From positions 1 to 45,953 of the forward strand of contig SFVH01000023.1 in the NCBI GenBank assembly GCA_004561555.1: a stretch of DNA of 45,953 bases, written 5' to 3'. Under the pieces are notes generated by a model that did not search any database, was not told the origin of the DNA, and saw only the letters and a list, made by a program, of their open reading frames with translations. This document shows, piece by piece, positions 15,546 through 25,100 of the stretch. Source of the DNA: a bacterium. Lineage in GTDB: Bacteria; Bacteroidota; Bacteroidia; Bacteroidales; Muribaculaceae. The stretch's first letter is position 1; the number at the start of each line of letters is the position of its first letter. A program made the translations under genes and the position numbers.

Positions 15546-16880
15546 ATGAAATCGCAATTTCTTCAGAAGATTGAGTATTACGCCAAAATGGAAGGGCTCG
15601 ACTTGAAGGCTAAAATGCTCGTAGCCATCAGCGGCGGCGCCGACAGCGTGGCTCTGCTACGCATGCTTCTGGAGGCGGGAACCCCCTGCGTGGCAGCTCA
15701 TTGCAACTTCCACCTGCGACAAGAGGAGAGTAACCGCGATGAGGCTTTTGTCAATTCGCTCTGCAACACCCTCGGAGTGCCGCTCACAGTGAAGCATTTT
15801 GATGTGGAGCAGCGATGTCGTGCCATGGGCGAATCGGTGGAGTTGGCATGCCGCAACCTGCGATATCAATGGTTTGAGCAACTGCGTTTGCAAGAAGGAT
15901 GCAAATATATCGCCGTGGCTCACCATGCCGACGACTGCATCGAGACTATGATGATTAACCTGCTGCGCACCACAGGCATCAAAGGGCTCAGAGGCATACG
16001 CCCTCTCAACGGCAACATCATGCGACCCTTGCTTTGCATAGGGCGGCAAGACATCATCGACTACCTCAATGACCTTCGACAAGACTACGTCACCGACAGC
16101 ACCAACCTCGAGAGCGACTTCGTGCGCAACAAGGTGAGAAACATCATCTTGCCGGAAATCTATCGACTCTTTCCGACAGCGCGCCAATCGATGCTCGCCA
16201 CCATGTCACACCTCCACGCCGACTCTCTTCTCGCCGACGCGGCAGTCAATGCCTTCAAAGACAGCGGAGTGACCACAACCGACGGCGACACTTATATCTC
16301 TCGGCAAGCATTGTCGCTATGCCCTTCACCCTCGGCGATGCTCCATGCCCTCCTCTACCCCATGGGATTCACTCCCCAACAATGTGGGCAGATAGCCGAC
16401 ACCACCCGCGTAGGGGCACGCTTCTACAGCCACAACAAGATAGCCGAAGTGGCACACCGTCACATCATAGTGACCACAGCCACCGACCACAGCCACACCT
16501 ATAGCCTCGACCTCACTCGCCCCGACGCCTCTCCCATCACCCTCAAGGTGGAGACGGTAGACGCTCACAACAATTTCCTTTTTGAGAGCGACCCCCGGAA
16601 GGCTTATTTCGACGAAGCCATCCTCACCACCCCTCTCTCTCTGCGCCATTGGCGTGAAGGCGACCGCTTCAGCCCTTACGGTATGAAAGGCACTAAATTG
16701 CTCAGCGACTACTTCAGCGACAACCACTACTCCATCGTCGACAAACGAAGACAATGGCTGCTCGTTGACAACAACGACCGCATCCTTTGGGTCGTGGGTA
16801 AGAGAGCTTCTCGACTACTATCTGTGACCTCAGCCACTCGACGCATCGTAATTCTAACCCTTATTTCACCAAATTATTAA
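15546..16880 (+). CDS. tilS: tRNA(Ile)-lysidine synthase
   Basis: TilS (444 residues) converts cytidine 34 of the CAU-anticodon isoleucine tRNA to lysidine using ATP and lysine, so that AUA is read correctly. The N-type ATP-pyrophosphatase P-loop SGGADSVALL lies at residues 29-38. HCNFHLRQEES and HHADDCIETMMINLLRTTG are the other signature segments, and VTDSTNLESDFVRNKVRN is the conserved tRNA-contact region. The C-terminal domain contains REGDRFSPYGMKGTKLLSDYF. Length is typical for the family with the C-terminal domains. The ATG at 15546 is the first in frame. A promoter with TAaaTTTG for pheS lies 31 nt downstream, so tilS is separate from the next unit. Confidence 0.95.
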   Translation: MKSQFLQKIEYYAKMEGLDLKAKMLVAISGGADSVALLRMLLEAGTPCVAAHCNFHLRQEESNRDEAFVNSLCNTLGVPLTVKHFDVEQRCRAMGESVELACRNLRYQWFEQLRLQEGCKYIAVAHHADDCIETMMINLLRTTGIKGLRGIRPLNGNIMRPLLCIGRQDIIDYLNDLRQDYVTDSTNLESDFVRNKVRNIILPEIYRLFPTARQSMLATMSHLHADSLLADAAVNAFKDSGVTTTDGDTYISRQALSLCPSPSAMLHALLYPMGFTPQQCGQIADTTRVGARFYSHNKIAEVAHRHIIVTTATDHSHTYSLDLTRPDASPITLKVETVDAHNNFLFESDPRKAYFDEAILTTPLSLRHWREGDRFSPYGMKGTKLLSDYFSDNHYSIVDKRRQWLLVDNNDRILWVVGKRASRLLSVTSATRRIVILTLISPNY

Positions 16881-16910
16881 TTATCACTCCCGAATTACAC
16901 AAATTATTGC

Positions 16911-16918
16911 TAAATTTG
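16911..16918 (+). promoter_or_regulatory. Promoter core of the pheS run
   Basis: TAaaTTTG, exact core match, 30 nt before the pheS ATG. Confidence 0.55.
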
Positions 16919-16947
16919 CAGTCTGAAAATCTATAGATAATACTGAC

Positions 16948-17967
16948 ATGTTAGAAAAAATTGAAAGTTTGAAGACAGCAATAGCTCAAATCACCGCTTC
17001 AAATAAAGAGGAAGTAGAAGCTTTGCGTATCAAATATTTAAGTAAAAAGGGCGAAATATCGGCTCTGTTCAACGATTTCCGCACCGTCCCCAACGACCAA
17101 AAAAAGGAAATCGGACAGCGATTGAACGAACTTAAGGTCATGGCTACCGACAAAATCAACGCTCTCCGAGAGGGCGTGGAAGCGAAAGCCGAAACTCTCA
17201 CAGACATCGACCTCACTCGCCCGGCAGCAATGCAGCCGTTGGGCACTCGCCACCCGCTGTCGCTCGTGCGCAACGAAATCATCTCTATCTTCTCGCGCCT
17301 CGGCTTCACCATCGCCGACGGCCCGGAGATTGAAGACGACTGGCACGTGTTTTCCGCCCTCAACTTCGCCGAAGACCACCCGGCACGCGATATGCAAGAC
17401 ACCTTCTTCATCCAGCGCTCGCCCGACGTGCTTCTGCGCACCCATACTTCCAGCGTGCAAACCCGTGTGATGACCACCCAACAACCCCCGATACGCATCA
17501 TCTGCCCGGGACGCGTATATCGCAACGAGGCTATCTCCGCCCGCGCCCACTGTTTCTTCCACCAAGTGGAAGCCCTCTATATCGACAAAAACGTCTCGTT
17601 TGCCGACCTTAAGCAAACACTGCTATACTTCGCTCGCGAACTCTTCGGCGCCGACACCCGCATCCGTCTGCGCCCGAGCTACTTCCCCTTCACCGAGCCA
17701 TCAGCGGAAATGGACATCTCCTGCCACCTCTGTGGAGGAAAAGGCTGCGCATTCTGCAAACACACCGGTTGGGTGGAAATCCTCGGCTGCGGAATGGTCG
17801 ACCCCAATGTGCTCGAAGCATGCGGCATCGACAGCAAAGTGTATTCGGGGTTTGCGCTCGGTATGGGTGTGGAACGCATCACCAACTTGAAATATCGAGT
17901 GAAAGACTTGCGTATGTTCTCCGAAAACGACATCCGATTCCTCGACGAATTTAAGGCGGTGCACTAA
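16948..17967 (+). CDS. pheS: Phenylalanyl-tRNA synthetase alpha subunit
   Basis: PheS (339 residues) is the catalytic half of the class II alpha2-beta2 enzyme that charges tRNA-Phe. An N-terminal coiled coil (residues 1-85) precedes the catalytic domain. Motif 2 is RVYRNEAISARAH followed by FFHQVEALYID. The phenylalanine-pocket region contains PSYFPFTEPSAEMDI. A CHLCGGKGCAFCKHTGW loop holds four Cys, as in many bacterial PheS, and motif 3 is GFALGMGVERI. Length is normal. pheT is not adjacent. nth follows 20 nt later in the same direction. Confidence 0.97.
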   Translation: MLEKIESLKTAIAQITASNKEEVEALRIKYLSKKGEISALFNDFRTVPNDQKKEIGQRLNELKVMATDKINALREGVEAKAETLTDIDLTRPAAMQPLGTRHPLSLVRNEIISIFSRLGFTIADGPEIEDDWHVFSALNFAEDHPARDMQDTFFIQRSPDVLLRTHTSSVQTRVMTTQQPPIRIICPGRVYRNEAISARAHCFFHQVEALYIDKNVSFADLKQTLLYFARELFGADTRIRLRPSYFPFTEPSAEMDISCHLCGGKGCAFCKHTGWVEILGCGMVDPNVLEACGIDSKVYSGFALGMGVERITNLKYRVKDLRMFSENDIRFLDEFKAVH

Positions 17968-17987
17968 CATCTCAAGCGACACTCTCG

Positions 17988-18647
17988 ATGAAGATGGCTG
18001 ACCGATATAAGGCAATAATCCAACGATTTCAAGAGATTATGCCGGTGGCTGAAACGGAACTCCATTATGACACACCGTTTCAGCTACTCATCGCCGTCAT
18101 CCTCTCCGCTCAATGCACCGACAAGCGCGTGAACATCGTCACTCCGCCGCTCTTCCGCGACTACCCCTCTCCGGAAGCGCTCGCCGCAGCTTCTGAGGAG
18201 GCTGTCTACGAATACATCAAAAGCGTCACCTTCCCCAACAACAAGACCCGCTCGCTCATAAAGATGGCAAAGATGCTCGTCGAGCGTCATCACAGCTCCG
18301 TGCCCTCTCAATTCGACGAACTGGTGAAACTGCCGGGAGTGGGCAGAAAAACGGCTAACGTTATCCTCTCGGTAGTGTTTAATAAAGCCGCCATGGCTGT
18401 CGACACTCACGTGTTTAGAGTGTCTAACCGCATCGGACTCACCAACAACTCGCCCACACCGCTCGCCACCGAAAAGACCCTCGTGAAATACATCCCCGGC
18501 GAGCTGCAACCCATAGCTCACCATTGGCTGATACTCCACGGACGATATGTGTGCACGGCGCGTAATCCCAAGTGCTCCCAATGTGGCATCGCCGACCTCT
18601 GCAAAGACTTCGAGAAGCGCAACCCATCACTCACCTCTCAACACTGA
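17988..18647 (+). CDS. nth: Endonuclease III (DNA glycosylase/AP lyase)
   Basis: A base-excision repair enzyme of 219 residues that removes oxidised pyrimidines and cleaves abasic sites. LSAQCTDKRVN carries the Lys-region helix start, and the helix-hairpin-helix is LPGVGRKTANVILSV, with the catalytic Lys in GRKTA. VDTHVFRVSNRIG holds the catalytic Asp. A [4Fe-4S] cluster loop is at the C-terminus: four Cys spaced 6, 2 and 5 residues apart in CTARNPKCSQCGIADLC. The start may be 17988 (MKMADRY) or the ATG at 17994. It lies 20 nt after pheS and 7 nt before the channel gene. Confidence 0.96.
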   Translation: MKMADRYKAIIQRFQEIMPVAETELHYDTPFQLLIAVILSAQCTDKRVNIVTPPLFRDYPSPEALAAASEEAVYEYIKSVTFPNNKTRSLIKMAKMLVERHHSSVPSQFDELVKLPGVGRKTANVILSVVFNKAAMAVDTHVFRVSNRIGLTNNSPTPLATEKTLVKYIPGELQPIAHHWLILHGRYVCTARNPKCSQCGIADLCKDFEKRNPSLTSQH

Positions 18648-18654
18648 CCCTTCA

Positions 18655-19293
18655 ATGGAGACTTCCCTGTTTCTGCTCATCGTAGAGATTATTGGCACCA
18701 TAGCCTTTGCTATCAGCGGCATCCGCCTGGCAGCAGCTAAACAGTTTGACTGGTTTGGCGCTTATGTCGTGGGGTTGGTCACCGCTATCGGTGGCGGTAC
18801 GCTCCGCGACCTGCTACTCGGCGTCCCCCCCTTTTGGATGGGCAACGGATGGTATGTGAGCGTCACCGCTTTGTCGCTGTTGTTTGTGATTGTGTTTCGC
18901 CGACAACTCGTCAGACTCGACAGCACATTTTTCATCTTCGACACCATCGGCTTGGCTCTGTTTGTGGTTATAGGCATGCAGAAAACCCTTGCCTTCAACT
19001 ATCCCATGTGGGTGGCTATTATCATGGGCACTCTCACCGGAGCATTCGGAGGGGTGATACGCGACATCCTTATCAACGAAGTGCCGCTGATTTTCAGAAA
19101 GGAGGTCTACGGCACAGCATGCATTGCCGGAGGTCTCGTCTACTGGCTCTCCCACACCGCAGGCTTCGAAGAGGAGCTCCAACAGATAGCCTGCGCCACC
19201 ACTGTCATCGCCACTCGTCTGCTGTCGGTGAAGTACGACTGGAGGATACCTATTATCGAATCTACACCGGGTAAAAATAAAGGTCATGAATAA
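18655..19293 (+). CDS. TRIC-type cation channel family protein (UPF0126)
   Basis: A 212-residue inner-membrane protein with about seven helices. It has the two internal repeats typical of UPF0126/TRIC proteins, each with a Gly-rich turn and an Arg-Asp: TAIGGGTLRDLLLG in the first half and GAFGGVIRDILINEVP in the second. Prokaryotic TRIC homologues form trimeric K+/Na+-permeable channels; the physiological role here is unknown. The start METSLFLL at 18655 was chosen because upstream codons would lie inside nth in another frame. Its 3' end overlaps the next gene by 8 nt, indicating translational coupling. Confidence 0.9.
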   Translation: METSLFLLIVEIIGTIAFAISGIRLAAAKQFDWFGAYVVGLVTAIGGGTLRDLLLGVPPFWMGNGWYVSVTALSLLFVIVFRRQLVRLDSTFFIFDTIGLALFVVIGMQKTLAFNYPMWVAIIMGTLTGAFGGVIRDILINEVPLIFRKEVYGTACIAGGLVYWLSHTAGFEEELQQIACATTVIATRLLSVKYDWRIPIIESTPGKNKGHE

Positions 19294-19717
19294 AAAAGAA
19301 CAAGCAAAAAAAACAACCATCCAACTCATCAAATATGGCATTATCGGTGTGAGCAACACATTGATAACTCTATTAGTGTTTTACATCGTCAATACGCTCT
19401 GCGGTTTAGGATATGCCATCGCTAACACTCTGGGATATGTGCTCGGAGTGGTCAACAGCTTCGTGTGGAATCGCACCTGGGTGTTTAAAGCCCACCACAG
19501 CTTGCTCCGCGAGGCAGGGCTGTTTCTGCTCGGTTTCGGCTTGTGTTTTGCCCTGCAAATGGGTGTGAGCTATTGGCTGCTATCCACCGCCATCGCCGAC
19601 GTGGAATTATCGTGGCTGCCAATGAAAAATTCCGGTGAAAACATCGTGATGTGCATAAGCATGGTGGTATACACTCTTGCAAACTACATCTACAATCGTT
19701 TTATCACTTTCAAATAG
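19286..19717 (+). CDS. GtrA family membrane protein
   Basis: A 143-residue protein with four transmembrane helices and the GtrA signature: FIKYGIIGVSNT-like opening (LIKYGIIGVSNTLITLLVFY), LGYVLGVVNSFVWNRTWVF, and a final YIYNRFITFK. GtrA-like proteins are thought to flip or present polyprenyl-linked sugars. It overlaps the upstream channel gene by 8 nt and abuts the PMT-like gene, whose ATG follows its stop directly. The pairing with a membrane glycosyltransferase-like protein supports a role in surface glycan transfer. Confidence 0.9.
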   Translation: MNKKEQAKKTTIQLIKYGIIGVSNTLITLLVFYIVNTLCGLGYAIANTLGYVLGVVNSFVWNRTWVFKAHHSLLREAGLFLLGFGLCFALQMGVSYWLLSTAIADVELSWLPMKNSGENIVMCISMVVYTLANYIYNRFITFK

Positions 19718-21046
19718 ATGACAACCACAACCAACACCGAGCGCTCACTGTTGGCGCTACTGATGGTAGTGGCAGCAATAGCCGTGTTTGCCCCTCTGTG
19801 TGCCTCTCCGCTCAACGACTCTGAAGTGTCGCTGCTCGCCATCGCCACCGAGATGTCGGGGCATGGGTTCGGCGCTCTGTTTTCACTCGACTATGCACAC
19901 AACTTCGCCTTCAACCTCTATGCCTACCTCGTGTCGGTGGGCATCAACGTGTTCTCTCTCAGCGATGTGGCTGCCGTGAGACTCCCCTCGGCACTCGTGA
20001 TATGGCTGCTCACCGTCGGTGTCTACCACTATCGTGGCTCTACCGAAAAGCGTAGCACCTCCTTCATGGCGGCATTGGTGTTTCTCTCCTCTTACATCGT
20101 GATTTCTTCAGCCAATACAGCAACGCCGCTCACCCTCACCACCATCTTTTTTATTGCGGCTATGGCATCGCTTTACCATTGGCTGAAACAATCCTCCCCC
20201 ACAAAAAATGCTCTCCTGGCAGCCTCCACAGCATGCTCGATGTTGTTTTTCGGATTTTTCACGCCCATAGCATTAATGGCTGTAGCCGTGGTGTTTGTTA
20301 TAGCTCAAGACAAACCCGACTATCTGCGACTGCTCCACCTCGCGCTTTGGATGATTGCGGCAATAGTAATCACTTTCTTCGCCGTGGCTTTCTTCGCCAA
20401 TAGTCGCCATGTGGCGGAAGCGGTGCTCGGCATCGGTCAATTCACCGAGCCCCTCGCCAAATTTTCACATCTCAAGATGCTTGCCTTGCAACTGGTGTTT
20501 GCCTTCTTCCCATGGTCAATCCCGCTGATTATGGCGTTGGTGTGGATTATATGCCATCCACGATGGCTCAGAGATGAGTTTCGCACTCTCTCTTTGCTCA
20601 AGCAGTTTGGCGTCATTGCTTTTATCTTCACCATCCCCTTGCTCTCCGCCCTCAACGGACTGTCTTTCATCATGATTATTGCAGCCATCTACTTCAACTC
20701 GCCCCTGGTGGCGGAGATGATGCTCTCTCAGCAACACAACCACAGCATCACCTGGCGCATCGCCGGCACCCTCTTTGCCATAATAGTGATGGCAGTGTGT
20801 GCCTTCGCCATGATGGCATGCTGCGGCGCAAACCCTACTATCGGAGCCTTTGCGCTAAAGCATTTTGACTGCTCCGCCGGCTTCGTGACTCTGCTCGCAG
20901 TGGTGGCTTTCAACCTCTATGCGCTATGGCGCAACAGCCGCACCATCAACCGCAGCAACCGCTTCCTCTATAATCTCATCTCCCTCTATATCGTTGCGCA
21001 ACTACTCTACACTTTATATGTCAATCCTAATATCCACTCACTATGA
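19718..21046 (+). CDS. PMT/ArnT-like multi-pass membrane protein, putative glycosyltransferase
   Basis: A 442-residue protein with about 11-12 membrane helices. Early in the protein, after the first helix, LCASPLNDSEVSLLAIATEM places acidic residues in the first periplasmic loop, where GT-C (PMT/ArnT) glycosyltransferases carry their catalytic acid. RLPSALVIWLLTVGVYHY matches the conserved Arg-Leu-Pro region of that family. It follows gtrA without a gap, and GtrA-like and GT-C genes are often paired. Donor and acceptor are unknown. It overlaps DUF4491 by 4 nt (ATGA). Confidence 0.75.
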   Translation: MTTTTNTERSLLALLMVVAAIAVFAPLCASPLNDSEVSLLAIATEMSGHGFGALFSLDYAHNFAFNLYAYLVSVGINVFSLSDVAAVRLPSALVIWLLTVGVYHYRGSTEKRSTSFMAALVFLSSYIVISSANTATPLTLTTIFFIAAMASLYHWLKQSSPTKNALLAASTACSMLFFGFFTPIALMAVAVVFVIAQDKPDYLRLLHLALWMIAAIVITFFAVAFFANSRHVAEAVLGIGQFTEPLAKFSHLKMLALQLVFAFFPWSIPLIMALVWIICHPRWLRDEFRTLSLLKQFGVIAFIFTIPLLSALNGLSFIMIIAAIYFNSPLVAEMMLSQQHNHSITWRIAGTLFAIIVMAVCAFAMMACCGANPTIGAFALKHFDCSAGFVTLLAVVAFNLYALWRNSRTINRSNRFLYNLISLYIVAQLLYTLYVNPNIHSL

Positions 21047-21351
21047 ACGAATTTCTCGAATCTTATCACCTCACAGGCATCGCTATCGGGCTATCCACGT
21101 TTCTAATCATTGGCTTGTTTCATCCGCTGGTAATAAAGGGTGAATACTTCTTCGGAACACGAATTTGGTGGCTGTTTCTCATCGCCGGCATCGCTTGTTG
21201 CTCCGCAGCTTTAATCGTCGACAGTGTGTTTTGGGCTTCTATCCTCGGGGTCACCGGTTTTTCTGCCTTTTGGAGCATCGGCGAAGTCTTCGAGCAGAAA
21301 AAACGTGTGGAGAAGGGATGGTTTCCTCGCAATCCGCGCCGCAACAAATAG
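21043..21351 (+). CDS. DUF4491 family small membrane protein
   Basis: A 102-residue protein with three transmembrane helices (the first GIAIGLSTFLIIGLFHPLVI, then IWWLFLIAGIACCSAALIV and a third FWASILGVTGFSAFWSIGE). It ends in a basic tail with WFPRNPRR. This is the pattern of DUF4491, widespread in Bacteroidetes and without known function. It overlaps the upstream gene by ATGA, so translation is coupled. A strong terminator follows, closing the pheS-to-DUF4491 run. Confidence 0.88.
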   Translation: MNEFLESYHLTGIAIGLSTFLIIGLFHPLVIKGEYFFGTRIWWLFLIAGIACCSAALIVDSVFWASILGVTGFSAFWSIGEVFEQKKRVEKGWFPRNPRRNK

Positions 21352-21380
21352 CTCCTATTTAACCCAAAACGGTCAGTAAC

Positions 21381-21435
21381 AACACAACACGAGGCGGCAC
21401 CCGCTGAGATGCTGCCTCGTGTTGTGTTTTGTTTT
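21381..21435 (+). terminator. Terminator of the pheS-DUF4491 run
   Basis: A 15-bp perfect outer stem (21381-21395 with 21414-21428) plus partial inner pairing, then TTGTTTT. The T-run is only on the plus strand, so it serves the rightward genes. Confidence 0.9.
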
Positions 21436-21461
21436 GAGGATATAAAAATTTGCTTTGCGCC

Positions 21462-21678
21462 TTACTTCTTGAGGCGATTGCCGTAACGGCTCATGAACTT
21501 GTCTACGCGACCTGCCTGAAGTGTTGGTGATTTCGAGCTTTACAAGCGGATAAGTCACGCCGTCAATGTCAATCGTTTCTCTGGCAGCAACGGTGGAACG
21601 AGTGATAAAAGTGTCACCGTTTGACATGTCTTTGAAAACAACCTCACGATAGTTTGAAGGATGAATGTCTTTTTTCAT
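21462..21678 (-). pseudogene. rpmE2: Ribosomal protein L31 type B, internal deletion and frameshift
   Basis: The N-terminal part is a clear zinc-free (type B) L31: MKKDIHPSNYREVVFKDMSN through VKLEITNTS. The family then continues with a segment like HPFYTGK...LVDT before AGRVDKFMSRYGNRLKK. Here AGRVDKFMSRYGNRLKK is present in another frame, ending at the TAA 21462-21464, and the 13 or so residues before it are missing in all frames. Counting from the family spacing, about 38 bp are lost near 21515-21520. As it stands, the first frame would read on to 21373 with an unrelated tail. L31 bridges the ribosomal subunits, so the lesion matters. Together with pdxB it is the second small deletion in a housekeeping gene here; a sequencing or assembly fault is a serious alternative. 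Confidence 0.85.
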
Positions 21679-21744
21679 TTTTATATCTTTTTAATTATTA
21701 CAAGTTTATCTGTCGCCGGTAGTGCGACTTTTTGTAATGGCGTG

Positions 21745-21775
21745 CAAATTTACTGATTATTTTTCACTCTCACAA
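21745..21775 (-). promoter_or_regulatory. Promoter of rpmE2
   Basis: CAAATTTA at 21745-21752 reads TAAATTTG leftwards; CAA at 21773-21775 gives a -33 TTG with a 20-nt spacer. The rest of the gap 21679-22111 holds the rightward promoter of the LRR gene and no credible gene. Confidence 0.65.
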
Positions 21776-22043
21776 TTTTTTCGGTTTTTATTTTTTCTTT
21801 ATTTTTTCTTGCTATGCCACTTTGTGCTTTATCGTTGCGATATGGTCAATCTGCGCCCCTGTTTTTTTTCTCTACCCGGGATCAAAAGCACCCGACTATT
21901 TCTTTAACACTCCTAAAAAATTATTTAACAACCTTTGTGTTACAGACACTTATCATCTTTTCTTATTCGCGTTGTGTTTGAAACAAATGGCTGTGGAACA
22001 TAAAAATTATGATTATTTTTATGATTTGGGAACCAATTTGCAT

Positions 22044-22051
22044 TACCTTTG
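22044..22051 (+). promoter_or_regulatory. Promoter core of the LRR surface protein gene
   Basis: TAccTTTG, exact core. The expected transcript start near 22058 gives a leader of about 50 nt before the ATG at 22112. It includes an out-of-frame ATG at 22092. Confidence 0.6.
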
Positions 22052-22111
22052 CAAAGGTGACTATTATCCCCATTACAATACAACACATATAATGAAAAAA
22101 TCTTTATCAGT

Positions 22112-25100
22112 ATGCGACACATATTATCTTTTTTATTTAAGCCGACATCATGGCTATTTTCATTGTTGATTATCACCTCGGCATTACACGCCGGTGCCCA
22201 AGATTGGCTAGATGGGCCGTTTGAGTATCAACTAACCGATGACGGAACCGGTTACATAATATATCCTTTAAATGGAGAAACTTATGGAAACGATTTAATC
22301 GTGCCATCGGTGCGCGAAAGTGATGGTCTTCCTGTCGTGGGCGTGGATGGATTTCAATACCAAAAGAGCCTCTTATTTATTGCATTCCCAGAGGATAGCC
22401 AAGTGAAATATATCGGTAGTTTTGAAGGGTGTACTGGAATTGAATTTGTTGATAACATACCCAAAACTGTTGAAACCATCGGTGATTATGCTTTCTATGG
22501 CTGTACTAGACTTAGAGATGTGACCCTGAACGAAGGTCTGCAATATATTGGCATTTCCTGCTTTGAAGGCTGTACAAGCCTCACGTCAATTAAGTTGCCG
22601 AGTACTTTGAAAGTACTGCGAGAGAGAGCATTCCGAGTCTGCACCGCTCTCGAAACTGTTGAGTTTGATGACGGAATAGATTTCTATGATGGCAATTTAT
22701 CTTACGGCTTTTACAATAATGTTTTCGATGGTTGCGAAAATCTCCACACGGTAAAACTGCCTTACAATCCTGATACTATCTTTAATATTCCAATGTCTAC
22801 TTTTAGCTGGTGTGGAAACCTTAAGTCGATTGAGTTCCCTGCCAACACACATAGAATCGACCAAATGGCATTCTATCGTACCGGCATCGAGAATCTTGAC
22901 TTCACTAAAATTACATCTGATGTGTTCGTGGAGGGCTATTACACATTTAGTGCTTGCAATAATCTACAAAGTGTAAAAGCCAATGGTAATTTTAAATTTG
23001 GCGAAACAAGTCTCTATACATTCCAAGACTGTAAAGCTCTCACAACCGTTACTATTAACGGCTCCGGAGACGACTATATCAAATTCACTCCCGACGCTTT
23101 TAGATTTTGTGATAATTTGGAATCTGTCGAGGTCTATCGCCTCAAGGGTTCGGGCGAGCTAAATGAAATGGACAGTGTCTTCGTAGGTTGTAAAAAACTC
23201 CAAAGGGTTATCTCCAATTGTCCCCCTGAGTTGAACAAATTCGGCTACAGCTGCTTTGAAGGTTGCGAAAGCCTTAAAGAAGTGCCTATCCCGACGCAAG
23301 CCTTTTTGATTAACGATTATGCTTTCAAAGGCTGTGCCGCCTTGGAGAGTATCGACTTAGCGAATGTCACCTCAATAGGCGACGAGGCATTCACCGGTTG
23401 TAGCGCATTGGCATCAATCAATCTCAACCCTTCGTCAGACAACCTGCCGACAGTGGAAAACGAAAACGCTTTCGATGCGTGGCATTTTGCTAACACTCTT
23501 ATTACAGTGCCCGACAATAAATATAGCGTTTTTACCGCCGACGCATTTTGGAGCAAGTTCCGGATTAAGCACCCGTCTTTGTTCGCCTTTACCGAAGTGC
23601 CCGGCGGCTACTCCGTCAGCAAATCGCCATATGCTCTCATCAGTGACTTCCCGGAGATGCTTGAGATACCCGAACAATACGAGTCAGGCAATGTAGTGGC
23701 TATCGCCGAAGGCGCATTTCAAGGTCTCACCATGCTCAACGGCGTTACTCTCCCCGAAGGATTGACCTCAATCGGCTCCCTTGCTTTCAACGGCTGCACA
23801 AATCTCCGCACCGTGATAAACAAGGCCATCCGGCCTATTTATAACGAAAATGTTTTTGAAGATGCATTTGACGATGCAACTTATCAAGGTTCTCTCTATG
23901 TGCCGTTTGGAAGCCTCGATGCATATAGCAAATTTGCGCCGTGGGCTAATTTCGCCTACAGAATCTATCAAGGATTTGGTGAGCGCTCTTTACAACGTCC
24001 TAAGGCTTCTCGCGAATCGGGCGATTTTAACTACTCTTTTGATTTGACCCTCACCCCCACTTACGATTACGACTCAGCAAATATTTATTACTACATTGTG
24101 ACCGAAGATGACGACCCTTATGAGGTTCACACCGTCTACACCTACTCCGCACCCATAAAAATCAAGAAAAGTTGCAAAGTGGTGGCTTACTTAAGTGATG
24201 GCACACAATGTAGCGACCCAATTTCGTTAGAATATACCTATAAATATTTACCAAGTGTTATCTTCGACTGTACATCTATCCCGCAAGGCACTCAAGAAAA
24301 CGCTTTCACTACCGACAACCCGGGACCTGTGTTTAATCAGGTAATCGACAACGTTTACTATAGCATCACCGACAACAACAGCGGATGCGACCCCACTGCC
24401 GGCTTGGTGCTCAATGCCACCTCGTCGATTGATGACGTTTACGAATTTAACAGCGCTGTAGAGTCGGCAGTCGGCCCAACATACGATTTCAATGGTATTG
24501 CAATCAAAGTGCAAGGCGTTGGTAGCATTACATTTAACGGTGTCACCAATCAAGGCAACGCTCGCCTTACGCTCGTGCTCGGCAACGGTCCTGCCGTATA
24601 TGTAGATGAACTTGTAGAGGGCAAATATGAATTCTCCGTTCCCGTGGAAAAATACCTCTATATCTTCGCTTCTCAAACCTCCAACACGGCTGCACCTCAG
24701 CTCAAGTCCCTGGCGTCGGGCGAAAATGGGGTTACACTCCGGAGCGTGACATTTGACATTACCGACTTATACATCAACACTGAGACCGGTCTCGACAAGG
24801 TGTTGACTGCAAACGGAAACGATAACTACCGTATCAACACTCCACTCTATGGCCATTATCACGACGGTGCATATCTCTATGCCTCGACTATGGACAATAG
24901 CGGCTCGTCGAAAAACACCTTCAATGAGGATAAAAAAGCTGCGGAGTTGAGCGACAAAGAAAGCGACTTCAATCAGGAAGACTGGGTGGCTATCTCAGAC
25001 TTGACATCCGACTTTGTGGGAAAGAAAATCGAAAGCGGAAAGGTGGCTTCAGTAATTGGCAACTCCAACTATCCGGTTATCAAATTCAATGAAGAGATAT

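Noticed and set aside
21462..21678. Programmed frameshifting in L31
   Set aside because: The family segment between NTS and AGRVDKF is absent in every frame; a slip would not recover it.
21822..22169. 115-codon plus-strand frame before the LRR gene
   Set aside because: Low-complexity AT-rich translation that spans the LRR promoter; no sign of a real protein.
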